From: Riptortus pedestris
Taxonomy: Eukaryota > Arthropoda > Insecta > Hemiptera > Alydidae
NCBI GenBank assembly: GCA_019009955.1
Contig: CM032228.1
Coordinates: 125,110,001 to 125,174,000, forward strand
Length of the DNA stretch: 64,000 nucleotides
Direction of reading: 5' to 3'
The position numbers and the translations under genes are program-made. Below, piece after piece: positions 13,067 to 26,224 of the stretch. Positions within the stretch are counted from its first letter, which is position 1, and each line of letters starts with the position of its first letter. Below the pieces are notes generated by a model that did no database searches, had not been told where the DNA came from, and saw only the letters and a list, made by a program, of their open reading frames with translations.

Positions 13067-13735
13067 TTAGCAGGGAAATCAGCTATTGAATATATATGAA
13101 TTTGCTCCAAATGTCCATCGATCCTACCCAGGTGACAAAAATTAGTTCAGTTCAGAATTGTAGGTACACGCATATATATATATATATAATTTGATTTTCC
13201 TTTACCATGAATATTAACCAAGATATTTGGATTATTTTAGTTTTCGGCTTTCAGTAACCCCCTCCCCCTCCTATTCATGTCATATTAACTATATTCTGGA
13301 ACATCACATAACACTTCATTACAAGGTAAAATACAAAATTTGATATTCAATATGTCATTGAACCACTAATTTGTGAGATACAAACAAATTCGTTGCGTAA
13401 TGACTTCATCAATTGAGATTTTAAGTTCTTGTCTTGAAAATGTTTTTTTGACCTACACCATACTTGATATTTAACCGTTTTAGTCAACACTAAAGATGAT
13501 ATTTGTTATTGGCTGAAATCGGAGTTGAACTAATGGGGGTATAGAGGGGGGGGGGGTTCCAAAATTTAAAATATTTCCGTTATTATGGGTGGGATCGTAA
13601 AATGTTATATAACCAATTTTTTTTAAACGAAGGACGGTCTACAATTTCTGTTCTACGCAAATTTTTCGTAACTGAAATTTTAAGCGAGTTATCGTTTTTT
13701 CTTGTTTTCAGCCTTTAGAAATGTATGAATTATAC
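13067..13735 (-). mobile_element. HLE element, minus strand, rearranged
   Basis: The plus-strand text begins TTAGCAGGGAAATCAGCTATT (part of the 3' hairpin, reversed) and TCCATCGATCCTACCCAGG, then a short (AT)n. It continues with GAATATTAACCAAGATATTT, CTTTCAGTAACCCCCTCCCC and a second core: TTATTGGCTGAAATCGG, a G-tract, TATTTCCGTTATTATGGG. The core next to the AT block is missing and the 5' terminus (GCAGCCCCTGCGTGACGGAC) is absent. Confidence 0.8.
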
Positions 13736-13765
13736 TCTCCAAAGAATTCTCATGTTTGCGCAATT

Positions 13766-13776
13766 CACACACACAC

Positions 13777-13828
<52 letters not shown>

Positions 13829-13880
13829 CACATATATATATACGCACACATAATATACATATACATACGCACGCACATAC
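13766..13880. repeat. complex AC/AT microsatellite
   Basis: Alternating CA, AT and CACG-type dinucleotide runs. The overlapping 80-codon plus frame is low-complexity (IY/TH runs) and is not coding. Confidence 0.95.
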
Positions 13881-16800
13881 ACGTAGCTATTTATTCTTGC
13901 ATATTAACATATATTTATTTATTTATTAGCATTGAATGTCTAACAGTGAATGGCTACGATTGATCCAGAAGGATTAGTGGTTAGGGAAGTTAATAAACCA
14001 AAGTACCGTTAGGAGCTTGACAGAAAAAAAAAGAAAAGAAAAAAAAGGTATATAATTCATTTTATTAGCCAAGATATGTTATAATGTTCTAGTACTATTA
14101 TATTTTTTTCGTAACTGGAATATTCAAGACATTTTATTTTGTTTTTTAGTTTTCTAAAACTAAAGTGTGTGTGAGCATTGAAGCTTGACGGCTGGAATTA
14201 TTGTGAGACGCTTGCCAAATTCCAATATTTACAGTTCCTGATGAGTATAGAAAATTTCTCAGACCTTCTTTGTTGACATGTGTAACTTTTCAAATACCAC
14301 ATAACGAGTACTGCATTCCTGATTTCCTTGTGAGGGAAGTCCGCTTTAATTTCCGATGAACTGAACAAGCAAAGGGCTTAAGGGATACTAGAGAGGCCCC
14401 TTATGTTGTAGGCGGAAACTATTCGCTAGGCCTATCTAGTACTATTGTACTGGCCCCGGCTACTGGTCATTGGCCTCCAACGACGTGAGCTACCTCCCTG
14501 TCTTCTTCCTTGTCACTGGCTATAGTGGAAGTTCTACCCCTCTTTTTCTCTGTCTTACATTTGAAATGGTTTCCTATTGTTGTATCTTAGTGCCTCACCT
14601 CTAAAACAAAAAGAAGCCTACAGAACAACAAAATGAATGAAACAGTTATAAAGTACATTGTTGCAGGAGCTGTTGATTTCCAGGAAAACGAAATAGGGGT
14701 GGTTTATGAGGGACATTCAGTGGTTTCCTGCAACTTCCTTGGCTTGAGACAATCTGACAATAAAGGCACTATGACGTGACTTATCCTTTTCATTGAAGGC
14801 TAAATCAATCAATCATCTGCCATTAGCATGCATAAACTGACTAATAATATTCACAGGCCTTCTTTATGGGGACACTGAAGGTTGTCAGTAAATTACAATT
14901 ATTTTCAATTTATCTTCTAGTCTTGTTCCAATACTAATGTGTCAGTGAGATAATCGATGACGAGAAAATCTTGCATTGTTTAGTCAAAGATTATTTTATA
15001 TAACATTACCTGACTGTGATTATTTTTTCCCTGTCTGCAAACTGCAGTTCCCATGGAATAGTGCTGATTCTAAGCTGAGGCCTCTAGTCTGTTTCCTCTC
15101 ACGTGCCATATTCCTGATTAAATACATCATAATTAGCTTTTTCTGTCACCGGAACAGCCTGTCCAATTGTTACCAAGTACACCATTAAGTTTTCAAACCT
15201 ATTTCTGGAATGTCTTATCTCATATAATATTGTATTAGAAACATTGGAAACTATACACTTCCTTGAATCGTAAGTTTTGAAATAGTTTTGAACGATTGAT
15301 GAAACTATTATTTCCAGTCTTCTTGGCTCTACAAACTGACACTATTACTGTTTACAAAATCTGACAATGCCTTCTGCTCAAAACATTTGACTGGAGTGTT
15401 GAAATATTTTCGTTATCCATTTTTTTCATTAGGTATTAATATGAAAATACAAATCTTTATTTTATAATAAATACTAATAAATTGTAACAGGATTTGACAA
15501 ATTTCATTTTATTAATTCAATAATGATAGTTTCATTCTTCCTGGTCAAAAAATAATTCCTAAATAAATATGCGCCAAATTTGGTCAATAAACAATCCATT
15601 CAATACAAATAAGCATTAAATAAACTATTATTTTCTAAACATATAATATTATTATATTACTATTGGTTATTCAAATACATGCTGTAAATAGTAAATAATA
15701 GCCTATTTTTCATCCCAAAATATTTAAATCAGTTTTTTTTTATGGTAATTCGAAATTAACATGATATTTAACCATAATACTTTTTTAAATTATTATAATT
15801 TAATTCACTCTATTCACCTCTCAATCCTATTATTACAATTTAACTTTGTTACCACAATATCCATCGTTGCACGACAGTCATATGATTGCAACGCCATTGT
15901 TTCTTTTCCTCTTGTAATATTTTATTTATCGTCATCACTGACACTACCCCACCTTCAGTATCCGCCAAGAACTAACACCTTTATCAGCCTTACGAGGTAT
16001 AACGGGTTAAAAAATGGTTATCATCATTGGTTCTCGACTAGTCTCATCAATTTCAATATTTATCTATCGTGCTTTCCCCGCCTCATATTAGCTTTACCAT
16101 ACTATTTCTTTTTTCACCATTGTTGCACAAATCTAAGCCATCAGCATAATAACCATTTTCTTACTTATCAGCACAGCATTTCGTTTTGGTTATGAGAAAT
16201 CAGCTATTAAAGTCTCAACTCTTGGCTCAATTACATAGACCATATCTCCAAATACCCACCCTGAACATCACGAAAATTTGTGCACCTCAAATTGATATAT
16301 GTACATATTCTATATAAATAAAACTTTAAGCATTGCCTGAAGTCAGCTCATTCTATGAACAATGTCATGAAAACTGAAGTTCTTGCCTGTCTGCTACCTT
16401 GTCTGTTACTCAAGCACTTAAAAACGGCTGGGAGTTTTTGAACGCTCTTATTTTTGAATCAACTACTCCAAGGTGCAACATATGGTACAGACTTTTTTTT
16501 TTTTTTAACTGGGATTACTTAAATTTACTAAGGTCAAAACACATATTCCTGAATATTTGCAATAATATCGGTTTTATCAGAAACTTGTAGATAACAAATT
16601 GTGAATAGTTAATATTTTTTGATTTTAAAACGTTTTTTAAATTTATGAACTTCAACATTTGTACTCCTTACTTCCTAATACAATGATTGGCCTGAATATA
16701 ATTTTCGTGTTTGAATAGTGTCATCCTCATCACCATGGTGGTAACAATTATAAAAAATACCTACTTGTTATATCTGCTCAGTGAAATTGAAGGGAGTGTG

Positions 16801-17184
16801 CAAACCTGGGAGATTGGGTTTGTAAGTGGACCAGAAAGTGTGTCAATCTGCCTTTCTCGTAATCTGATTAATTGGTGATCAACCTTCATTTCCTACAAAA
16901 ATCCATTTAACTAAAAATCCCCATTCTGATTGCTTTCGTTTGGCAAGGACCAAACGTAATAAACATTTTTAATTTTTTCCCCCTGATTTATATTGATTTT
17001 ATGGCACAAGTGTTAATAGAAGTGATACGAGACCATCTAATCTACAGGTTTACTATGAAATGAAAAAATTCAACCACTCTAGTTGATTTTGACTGGGTGT
17101 TCTTTGACTATTGAGGCGTATGTGTAACTATCTCCTTTTAACTTCATAAGGGTGAAACTTCTGAACACCAACTAAAATAAATAC

Positions 17185-17187
<3 letters not shown>
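13881..17187. other. unassigned sequence
   Basis: The interval is mostly AT-rich. A GC-richer stretch at about 14330-14830 does not match a family I know and has no clear exon. A 144-codon plus frame at 15761-16195 is hydrophobic and AT-driven, with no motif or splice context. No HLE or SINE copies were seen. Confidence 0.4.

Positions 17188-17243
<56 letters not shown>
17188..17243. repeat. (AT)n microsatellite
   Basis: About 56 bases of uninterrupted AT alternation. It is not flanked by HLE text, unlike most other long AT tracts here. Confidence 0.97.
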
Positions 17244-17245
<2 letters not shown>

Positions 17246-17543
17246 ATAACAATGACTCATTAGTTTACTACTGGTAATTAAACTATACTAATAATTTCAT
17301 AGAACATCCACAGTATACTGATAATATAAATACTCATGGGGATAATTTTCAAATGTACATCTTTATTTTTAGCAGATGTATGCACTCGTCCTAGTTATTA
17401 TATTTCCCGAGTCCAATATTTACATTGAGAGAAACCTTTGATACTGGATAAGGAAAACCAGTTAGTTTTTACAAATTATACGATTTCCAAATAAATTATT
17501 AGAATCTTGATGTCTCTTGATACAAGTCTCTTGATAACAACAA

Positions 17544-17604
17544 ACCTTAAGAGAAATCAGAAATTTTTCTTCAAATGTCCATCGATCCTACCTAGGAGAT
17601 GACG

Positions 17605-17651
<47 letters not shown>

Positions 17652-18422
17652 CTGCGACCGCTAGAGCATTATTGTTTAATCGTTACCGAACTGGATGTGT
17701 AGTCGTTTTATGTAAAAAAGAAGATTCAGTTTGTTAACGGCTGAAATCGGGCCATGGGGAGGGGGGTTTAAAGGGGGAGAATTTTGAATATTCACAATAT
17801 TTCCGTTACCATAGGTCGGATCGAAAAAACATATAGAATCAATCTTATAGCAAATAAAATGTACTATAAATATTGTTATATACATTTATTCCCTTTCGTG
17901 AATATTAACCGAGGTATTTGCATTTTTCAGTTTTCAGCCTTCAGCAAATTCCCACTTCTGCTCATGTTACATAAACCATTCTTGATTATGTAATAAACCA
18001 CATCATTCGAAGCTTGAATACCATATACTGTTTTCAAGACACCTTTATTATACGAACATGCAAATATGTTCTGGTGACCCCGCCCCCCGCCCCTTCTTAC
18101 GTTTTTGGACTTCTTAAATTTGATTGATTGAGATCAAAATTATTCTGATTCATTATAAATTACAGTACTGAATATAGTAAATAGTTTTCCTATAACGTTA
18201 TATTCAGATATATTTTAGTAATTGTTTTTCTTTCCGGTAAGAAGTTGGCTCAACTGTTTGTTTACATTTCAGATGCTTTCCGTCGGGAGGTTTCTTATTA
18301 TCGTTTGTACTTACTCACTTAATGTTCACGGTGGTATTGTGTTACCGGTATGTTGATTTATCTAATGTTAAACTTCACGCGAGAAATCTGCTTAGTATAC
18401 GCAGCCCCTGCGTGACGGACTT
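17544..18422 (-). mobile_element. HLE element, long subtype, nearly complete, minus strand
   Basis: Reading plus, it starts with a degraded 3' hairpin (CCTTAAGAGAAATCAG), TCCATCGATCCTACCTAGG, a 40-base (AT)n block and TGCGACCGCTAGAGC. The core follows with TTAACGGCTGAAATCGGGCC, a G-tract, ATTTCCGTTACCATAGG and TAACCGAGGTATTTGCAT. The extra long-subtype segment comes next (CCGCCCCTTCTTACG, CTTTCCGGTAAGAAG, TGTTTGTTTACA). It closes with GAGAAATCTGCTTAG and GCAGCCCCTGCGTGACGGAC, the 5' terminus. About 880 bases. Confidence 0.92.
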
Positions 18423-19226
18423 TTTTTTGTTAGTGGCCCTTTCGTACCGCCGTATTTTGGAATATGCCTTGAGAGAAGTCGGAAGTTGTGTGTGTGTTTG
18501 CTATCCAGCCAACCATGTACGTGTTTCTGGTGAAACCCTTTGCTCGCTTTTCTAACCACACACCAGCCATGCCTACCAATTAGCATGCTGTTGCTCGGTC
18601 TAATTACTGCTATAAACTATATATCTGCTAATCTTCAGCCTTTCCCTTTCGGGACAAATAACTTGTTTTCAAGATGAAAATAGTTCCTTTTTCAATCAAT
18701 AGGAAATAATCACTTCCCTCTTGACGTAACAATGCTTTAAATAAAGAAGGATATACCATTAAATTCTCTCCCAACAACTGCACTGGATGGCAGCCAAGAT
18801 CATGAATAAGATCGAAATAACTTTAACGGCTTTAGGGGAAATACACAGGAGGAGGAGGCATTTAAAATTGAGTTTGGCAATTAGATTTAATATATACATA
18901 TCGTTTATAGTTCAACCATTTTATTTGAAATCTCATTATTTCTACAGCTGTGGCCGAATTTATATGTTAGCTCTTTATATTTATTATTTTTTTCTTTTTT
19001 TTCCTGATGCGGTCGAGACTTCTGCTCAAGGGGTAATTATAATTGTACACACATGAAATATTTTCTTTGTTATACTCTGAAAACTATAATATAATTTAAA
19101 AAAAAAAACTAATAATATTTATTTTTATGATATTGCTATATTTCTGACATTTATCATTAAATTATACATGAAACAAATTATGTTGGGTGTGCAATTACAC
19201 CATGACTCTCATCCTTTTAAATAGAA
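18423..19226. other. spacer between two head-to-head HLE copies
   Basis: No gene is supported. The block around 18430-18600 is GC-richer than average and is open on both strands, but carries no motif I know. The plus frame at 18322-18555 is mostly HLE terminus. An 89-codon plus frame at 18787-19056 is unassigned. Confidence 0.45.
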
Positions 19227-20028
19227 AGCCCGTCACGCAGGAGCTGCGTAAACTAAGCAGATTTCCGAAGTGAAGTTTTACAATAGATAAATCTTCATAC
19301 TGGTAACACTACAGTACCCTGAATATTAAGTGAATAAATACATACAGTAATGACAAATCTTTCAGTCATGACCTCCCAACCGAAAGCGACTGAATCGTAA
19401 ACAAACAGGCCCGCCAACCGTTCATAGCTGGACAGGTAGATAGAAATTTTCTTCACCGGAAAGAAAAACATTTACTGAAATATATCTGAAAATATAAATT
19501 TAACTGAAACCTATTTAACTTTTGAGTAACAGTTGTTTGAATTTAGCTATTGAACTATATCTAGTACTGTAATTTATAATGAATGAGACTAATTTAGTAG
19601 TCCAAGAACATAAGACGGGGGGGGGGAGAGATCCCCAGAACTTATTTACACGTATCTCGTATAATAAAGGTCTGCTTCAAAATAATATTTGTTATTTAAG
19701 CTTCGAAGAATGTGGTTTTTTTATATAAAAGAGTATTGTTTATGCAGAATGAATAGAATTGGGTGTTTTCTGAATACTGATAACTGAAAAATGCAAATAA
19801 CTAGGGTAATATTGTAGATAGAGAATAAATGTTTATACTGATATTTATAGTGGATTTAATTTTCAATAAGATTAGTTCTATACAACTTTTCGATCCGACG
19901 TATAGTAATGAAAATATTTCGAGTTTTTGAAAATCCTCTCACTAAACCCCTCCTCCCGCTGATCCGATTTCAGCCATTAACGAACTTGATCTTTCTTTTT
20001 ACATAAAACGATTAAATATCTATTATTC
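19227..20028 (+). mobile_element. HLE element, long subtype, 3'-truncated, plus strand
   Basis: It begins AGCCCGTCACGCAGGAGCTG and AAACTAAGCAGATTTCCG. The long-subtype segment follows (TAAACAAACAGGCCCGCC, CTTCACCGGAAAGAAAAAC, GACGGGGGGGGGAG, TTATTTAAGCTTCGAAG), then the core (GATCCGACGTATAGTAATG, CCTCCTCCCGCTG, TTAACGAACTTGATCTTTC). It stops at about 20028 before the (AT)n block and 3' hairpin. Confidence 0.92.
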
Positions 20029-21069
20029 AATTGGCAATTCCTAGTTTGTTGTTGTGTAAAACATAGATATTAGCAATTTACTATTTGTAATGTATACTGA
20101 GGATTTCTGTACTTGAACAATGGTTATTCCTCAAAGTCCAATCAATATGATGATTTTCTTATATTGTATTTAATTCCTGTAGATATTTATTTTGTTCTCT
20201 ATCAACTACCCAAGTGTTCCTAATATCTGTTTAACTCTTCTATGAGATCTACATTGAGCCCAGTATCAAAGAAGGGTATTGTTTACATGATGCTTGGACT
20301 CTTTGGTTATATAACAAAAATCAACAGCTAGTGAGAAAGATGTGCTGACCTCTGAGAAGATCAACCTGTACTATTTCAGGTTCTCATCAAAGCCCTCTCC
20401 TCTAATTATACCTACTATATTTAGAAAACCAAAGTAAAGCCTTTAAAGATACTGTAATGAACTGACTTTGACCAAACCTAGTTTGCCTCTGCAAAGGATT
20501 TAATCTCTTATTCGGATCAAGGCTAGATTATTTTGATCAGTGGCTTATTCCTAGAATTGATTTTTTTCCCTTGACGCATTTTATTAGTGCATTCAGAAAT
20601 CTCATTTATTTTCTGTATTAAAACACAATAAAGGATATAACAAGTCTTTTTTTTTAAATATTTGGTTTTAGTTAACAGAAATAATTTTACAATTTAAAAA
20701 AACTATATTAAGTTCAAATTAAAGTTGCTACAAAACTAAATTACATTAAGTAAATAAGGCAGAAATCCGAAAATGAAAAGCAAATATCATCATGCTATCA
20801 TGATTAAATTTAAAAATAATTATACATCCATAAAGAAGTTAAAAAATTAAATTATAATAGTAAAATATTGGAAATTTAATTATCAACCACTCCATTTTTT
20901 TCTTCCCTTTATCTTATAATTTGACTGTTGAATTAAATAATTATTATTTCACCAGGAAATCGTTTTATTTATATATACTGTTTGTAGTATAAATTTTGAA
21001 TAATGTTTGAATATTAGGGATTGATTTTTTTTTAAAAGGAATTTTGTCTTTTCCCAATTTCTACTTATT
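20029..21069. other. unassigned AT-rich sequence
   Basis: No repeat or exon supported. A GC-richer patch at about 20330-20560 carries no recognised motif. Confidence 0.45.
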
Positions 21070-21176
21070 TTAGCAGATTTCAATTAGGGGAAATCAGCTA
21101 TTTGTACTATGATGGGATTTTCAAAACATTTGTCCATCCATCCTACAGAGATGACGAAAATGAGATCCATTGTGTC
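21070..21176 (-). mobile_element. HLE 3' end fragment
   Basis: TAGCAGATTTCAATTAGGGG, AAATCAGCTATTTGTACT, TCCATCCATCCTAC and GATGACGAAAATGAGATCC match the reversed 3' end of the family up to where the (AT)n block normally starts. Confidence 0.85.
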
Positions 21177-22235
21177 GCCTTATTATTACTCAAACTGAAA
21201 TAAGAAATAGAAGTTTTTTTTTTACATCCACTTTGGGAATAGGTATATAAGACGTCCCATTGGTCTCAATTTTCTTGTGATTGTTGCATATGCAGTATGA
21301 TTTTATTTCCAGCGTTCATCCTCACCCTTAATCTTGCAATTTTCTTCTTATGCTAATATGCCATTAACATTTGGTGTTCTGTTCATATTTCAAGTCTTGT
21401 GTACATTGGGTTTTTATAAAGAGATTAATAAGGATTACATTTTCATATTGTCATCTGGGTATCTTTCCGGCTTCTGCATGACGGATTTTTCTTAGAAAAT
21501 TGAGTTACACTCCTTATCCCGTGTAACGTTAAGTTAGTAGATGTGCTGGACTATGTGGCTCTATGCTTGTAGTTGATGGTCAGAAGAGTGGAAGAGAAGA
21601 GAGGGCAGAGGGAGGGAGCCTGAAGCAACAGCTGGATTAGCAACTTCCTTATCATTGGTCACTTCCTTTCCCCCTTGGACATCCTCCATAGCATCTCCTC
21701 CTCAGGTAGCTTATTCAGCCAGGTATAACCTACCAACCTATTCCCCTTATCTTATCACTCAAGCTATACTTGAGGTAGAGTCTGGAGATATCTAGTCGGT
21801 TCATTTCACGCTCCTGGAATTATTTAAAACAAAATTTATTTATCGAATTGGCATCTGAGTCAAGGTTAACTTTGTCTGCTTGTTCGGCGTTTCTAGAAAT
21901 CTGGAGATAGTCATGAACACTTACTGTAACTGTGCAGTTTTATAAATGAGATTCCGTTAATTTTAACTGATTCCCATACAGGGAATCAACTATCGAGTTA
22001 ATACTCTTGACTGGAAGTGACAATATTCTGTAGTGCCTCTTAACACTTTCGGTTGCAGTTTTATTGTATTACCAAACACTCGATATTTAAAAGTTTCAAT
22101 TTAAAATAAAGATGAAGCTTGTTAATGGGGATTTATTCAAAGGTTAAAGTGTGCAAACTCAATTATCTGAATTATTAGTGGGTGGGTAGAAAAAGTAGCA
22201 ATATTGTTTATGTAATAATTATTATTATTATAATT
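21177..22235. other. unassigned sequence
   Basis: A purine/pyrimidine-skewed, GC-richer patch at about 21540-21790 contains (AGAGGGAGGG)-like text with no recognised coding motif. CTGCATGACGGATTTTT at about 21473 may be a scrap of HLE 5' end. Confidence 0.4.
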
Positions 22236-22475
22236 TATTAACGTCCTCTCTTTGCAACTAGTGCTACAATTAGCCGTAGTAGCAAAGTGCGGACGAGTTA
22301 TCTACAGGTTACCACCCTTTCCTAGCCAGGGTGGGACTGTGGATTTTATTTAATGAATTCGTCAATAAGTAAATTCCTATTGCCCAGACGGGAATCAAAT
22401 TCGCCACTCTAGGTTTACCATGTGAGATTAAAGCAATAGCTTTAACTCGCATGGCTAACATGGGTCTCAATTATT
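22236..22475 (-). repeat. tRNA-derived SINE, near full length
   Basis: Reversed family order on plus: TTATTAACGTCC tail, GCCGTAGTAGCAAAG, GAGTTATCTACAGGTTACCA, CCTAGCCAGGGTGGGACTG, GAATTCGTCAATAAGTAAA, a B box within GACGGGAATCAAATTC, and the tRNA head ending TAACTCGCATGGCTAACATG. Confidence 0.93.
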
Positions 22476-23218
22476 CTACTACTATTTGAGTTATAAATAT
22501 AACCTTGAATTATTGACAAGTAGATGAGTAGCTATGACAGTAATGATGCTATAAATTGATAGGGACCTGAACTTGTAGGTTCAAGGTCACCCGACGGTTC
22601 AATACTACCCCCCCCCCTCTCATCTCCCTTCTCATAGTGAATATGACATTTCCACCCCTGCAATGGTTCAGAGATATTGGCATTATAGTGCTTTTTAGAC
22701 AACATGGCAGTTTGTTTTTAATGATAAATCAAAGACAATCAGAATATTAAAAAAAAATAATTTATTAAACCCACTATTCTCTTCTTAATAATATTTGAAC
22801 GAGCAATCCTGCAATTAATATCCCAGATACATTTATGTAGTTCGCCATTTGAATAAAATATGGACTTCCCTTTTTTATTTACAAAGGACACGCATACACA
22901 ATGCATGAAGATCCATTAGAGTAACTGCAGATGAAAAGGTTTACTGAAAGTAAAAATCGAAAATATTCCTCAGGCTGGTGATGCATTTAATGGAAAATTT
23001 CACATATGCTATGAAACTCAAAATGTTAATTAACGCATCTTATAGTCATGCTTGATTTTTTATTAAGTATTCTTCCATTTCAGTTAACAATTTTGATTGA
23101 ATGGCTTTTAAATTATATATACACTGAAATTTGTTACGATGCTATGTTCGTATTAATGGCATTATCTGTTTGAGGAGATACACAACTACCTATACACTAC
23201 TACTTATAAATACTTTTT
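22476..23218. other. unassigned sequence between two SINEs
   Basis: AT-rich. A possible HLE scrap at about 22930-22970 (AGGTTTACTGAAAGTAAAAA) is too short to call. Confidence 0.4.
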
Positions 23219-23437
23219 TTTATTAACGTCCATTTTTTGTAACTAAGGCTAACTGAGACGGGTTATCTACAGGTTACCACCCATTTCTAGCCTGGGTGGG
23301 GCCAAGGATTTTATTTAATGAATTCCGTCACTAAATAAATTCCTCTGCCCAGGCGGGAATCGAACTCGCCACTTTAGGTTTACCATGTGAGATTAAGGTC
23401 AACGCTTTAACTTACATGGCTAATCTGAGCCCCAATA
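23219..23437 (-). repeat. tRNA-derived SINE, near full length
   Basis: TTATTAACGTCC, GACGGGTTATCTACAGGTTA, CATTTCTAGCCTGGGTGGGG, GAATTCCGTCACTAAATAAA, B box in GGCGGGAATCGAACTCGCC, and tRNA head TTTAACTTACATGGCTAATC. This copy is one of the better preserved. Confidence 0.95.
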
Positions 23438-24654
23438 ACATACTGTAAGACCTTGTAAGTAGTTTAACCGTTCATGCCAAATGATGAAGGCATCCTACAT
23501 ATGAAAGAAGTTCTTGGCAAGGGCAGACTCTTCTCCTGCTACTGGCTAATGCTGTTCTAATTATATAATATTGTGAAGCTGAATAAAGAATACATTGCAT
23601 TTCAAAATATTTATATGAGGTTTTTTGAAACTTATTTTTTTGTATATTTTTAATTTATGAGATAAAAATACGGTAAGGGAGGACATATATTGAAGAGAAA
23701 TCTGAATAAAGGATTAGTTTTGCATTGTCCAGACACCTAGACATTAGAATAATGTGCATTTTACGGTATAATTAACAAGCATCAGCGAAATCCGTCATTT
23801 GAGCTGAATAGGATTTGTCTGTCTTTCTTTCTGAAAATAGCCACCGTAATAATGGTCGGATCCAGTTGAAATTCAGTACAGATGTACAGAGTACGTGTGG
23901 CCGTTCTGCAAAGGTTTAAATAAATTTCTAATAACCAAAAGTATTTTAAACGATGAGGAATTAAGAAGAATTACATAAAGTTTCCATAGATTCCGGAGAA
24001 CTAAAGCAGTTAAAACATTGTAATTTTGGAAATAACTTAATGACAAATATCACTTTAAATTTTAAGTCCAATTAATTGGTAATAGGTACTCCTCTTCTCT
24101 TCTGCCCATAAAAAAGAGATTGTAAAATAACCATAACTCTATTAAACATATATGGTATCGTTTTTTAAAACATTTTTTCGTAGAGCTCCAATATATTTAT
24201 TATAATTTTTACTGTCAAAGGTACAGAAGTAATCACCTGTTGAAGCAAGGAACGTTCGTCATTTGTAATTTAACGAATTCATGAAAACCCTAACAGGATC
24301 TTATTAATATGCATTCGCTACAAATCGAGTCATCAATAAATTATTGACTGTGATAGCACTTTTTAAAGCACGAGTTTAAAGTGACATATGTAGGAAAAAA
24401 TTATAATTAAGTAGTAAAAGGCATACCGCTTCACTTTTAGGGTCTAAGAGAGCTAAAGCTTCAGCGCTTATGCAATATCAAATTATTGGCTATTCTTTGT
24501 AACAGTGGCCTTCAAAAGACCAACTAAAGGAATAAAATGTATAATTTTTATTTATTTATTTGGTGAACTCCTCAACGTGGCGATATTGCTTAGTATCACG
24601 TATTTTCATTTGTAAACGTATGTAATTTCAATATATATGTGTATATACATATAC
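23438..24654. other. unassigned AT-rich sequence
   Basis: No supported feature. Confidence 0.45.
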
Positions 24655-24762
24655 AGGAACAGATTCAATTCTAAACCAAAAAAAAAAACATTATCTCAAG
24701 TCACTATATATACATAGCGATTAGTGTTACTGTTTTTTTTGTTTAGAATTGAATCTGTTCCT
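24655..24762. repeat. short foldback element / hairpin
   Basis: The arm at 24655-24690 begins AGGAACAGATTCAATTCTAA and ends in an A-run. The arm at 24731-24762 is its reverse complement (T-run, then TTAGAATTGAATCTGTTCCT). The first 22 bases of the arms pair perfectly, and the A/T runs extend the stem with a small length difference. The 40-base loop is AT-rich. It could be a miniature inverted-repeat element, a template-switch product or a small hairpin RNA locus. Confidence 0.85.
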
Positions 24763-26224
24763 AATCACCGCTACTGAAAACAAAGAATTTGCATTATACA
24801 TTTACAAAGGCAGGGAATGAAAGTCCATGGCTTAATGGCGTCAGAATCACTGTCCAGTTTAAACTCCTTGATTCTCCATTAGCAATATAAAATCGTTTTC
24901 ATAATGATTAGCTTTTAAAATTTTCAACTCCTCTAACTAGAGTATTAACAGATATGTATGTATAATTTTGAACTCAGCTTATATTCTTCGTCTGCTAGAT
25001 TGAATCCATTGAAGAAAGTTTAGAAACCAACTCATGAAGACGAAGCTGGATATGAAAATGCACCTCTTGAACCCATATAGGAATCTGCTATTAAAAAATA
25101 TTATGAACTGCTTACGCTCAAATTACTGGCTTGTATCCTGTTCCTTCCATACAGTGTGAAGAGGGTAGGGTGGGCAAAAATAACTAAATTATTTAGCATT
25201 TTAAGCAGTACATTCGACGGAAGCCATTGAATACTTATCATTGGGCGTAATTGAAGTCTTTGTCAAGTTCTTACGGAGTTTCCCTAGCACAATGGATGGG
25301 CCCCTCCCAATTTTTTACAGAGGCTCATTGAATGGGTTCAAGAGGTGGGGCAGATTGATGCTAACGTTTCTCCTCCCTCTTCTATAATATTGATTTTAGC
25401 ATTAAAGCGACAGATGTTTCATGGCATCTGTGTACACTATCAATGTTCACATAGGAGCAGATTACAATTAAACATGATAACTCATACGGATTCCTTGTTC
25501 TGAGCTAATTAATGTATATAATTATTTATACGAACAAATTTGATACCTCCTCTCCTCATTTTAGAGTATACACTGTATCAAAATCATGTTTTCCTTGGTA
25601 CAATCTCAATCATACTGCTCTTCTTCCCGTGATACATTCATTATCAAATCAAGAGTTCCATTCCTCTAAATTTTGCAGGTGCACTACGTGTTTTTTCAAC
25701 ATATTTCTCAATCTCCAGCGTATTTCTTCTGCACTAAGGTCTTGTCGGTTTCATCGCTGCCATTGACATCTTCAATTTGATATCATACTAGCTATTTCTT
25801 CATACGTTTTGGCGAGACTTGCTTAGAAGTGGTCCTTTTATCAACCACTGGACACAATCTCCTTGATTGAAATGTCTTCCCATTATTCCGAGTTTGGCAT
25901 ATCCTGTGATTAACATAGCTGTAGCCCAGTAACGTGTGCCTGACTTAATCTGAAATCAGGTTTCTCGCTCTTTGAGCATCGTCAGATAGGTCATATCAGT
26001 TACCGTCGATCGGCTCTCCTGCAGAGCTCTTACAGCTACATTATATTACACCAGCGTAGGGTAGAATGTTCTACTAATTCGGGGTTGCAACATTGAATTC
26101 TATTCAGTTATATATTTCCTGAATATTTAAACCTATTCCCGGTGTTCTAATGGGTGTCTTCGGGGAGGATATTTTTACCATCTCCATCCATTAATTATCA
26201 GATTTACCTTAAAGGATGGGAAAT
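24763..26224. other. unassigned sequence
   Basis: The stretch 25500-26220 is less AT-biased and partly open on plus (84 codons from 25512), but no domain or splice pair was recognised. It may be a decayed transposon coding region. Confidence 0.4.

Noticed and set aside
13721..13963. 80-codon plus frame rich in Ile, Tyr, Thr, His
   Set aside because: Produced by an AC/AT microsatellite.
18322..18555. 77-codon plus frame with possible membrane segment
   Set aside because: Its first third is the 5' end of an HLE element. No splice or start context supports coding.
7098..25300. Similar phrases GTTTCCCAGTGTAATGGATG at about 7098 and GTTTCCCTAGCACAATGGAT at about 25268
   Set aside because: The match is only about 20-25 bases with gaps and does not extend, so a shared repeat cannot be supported.
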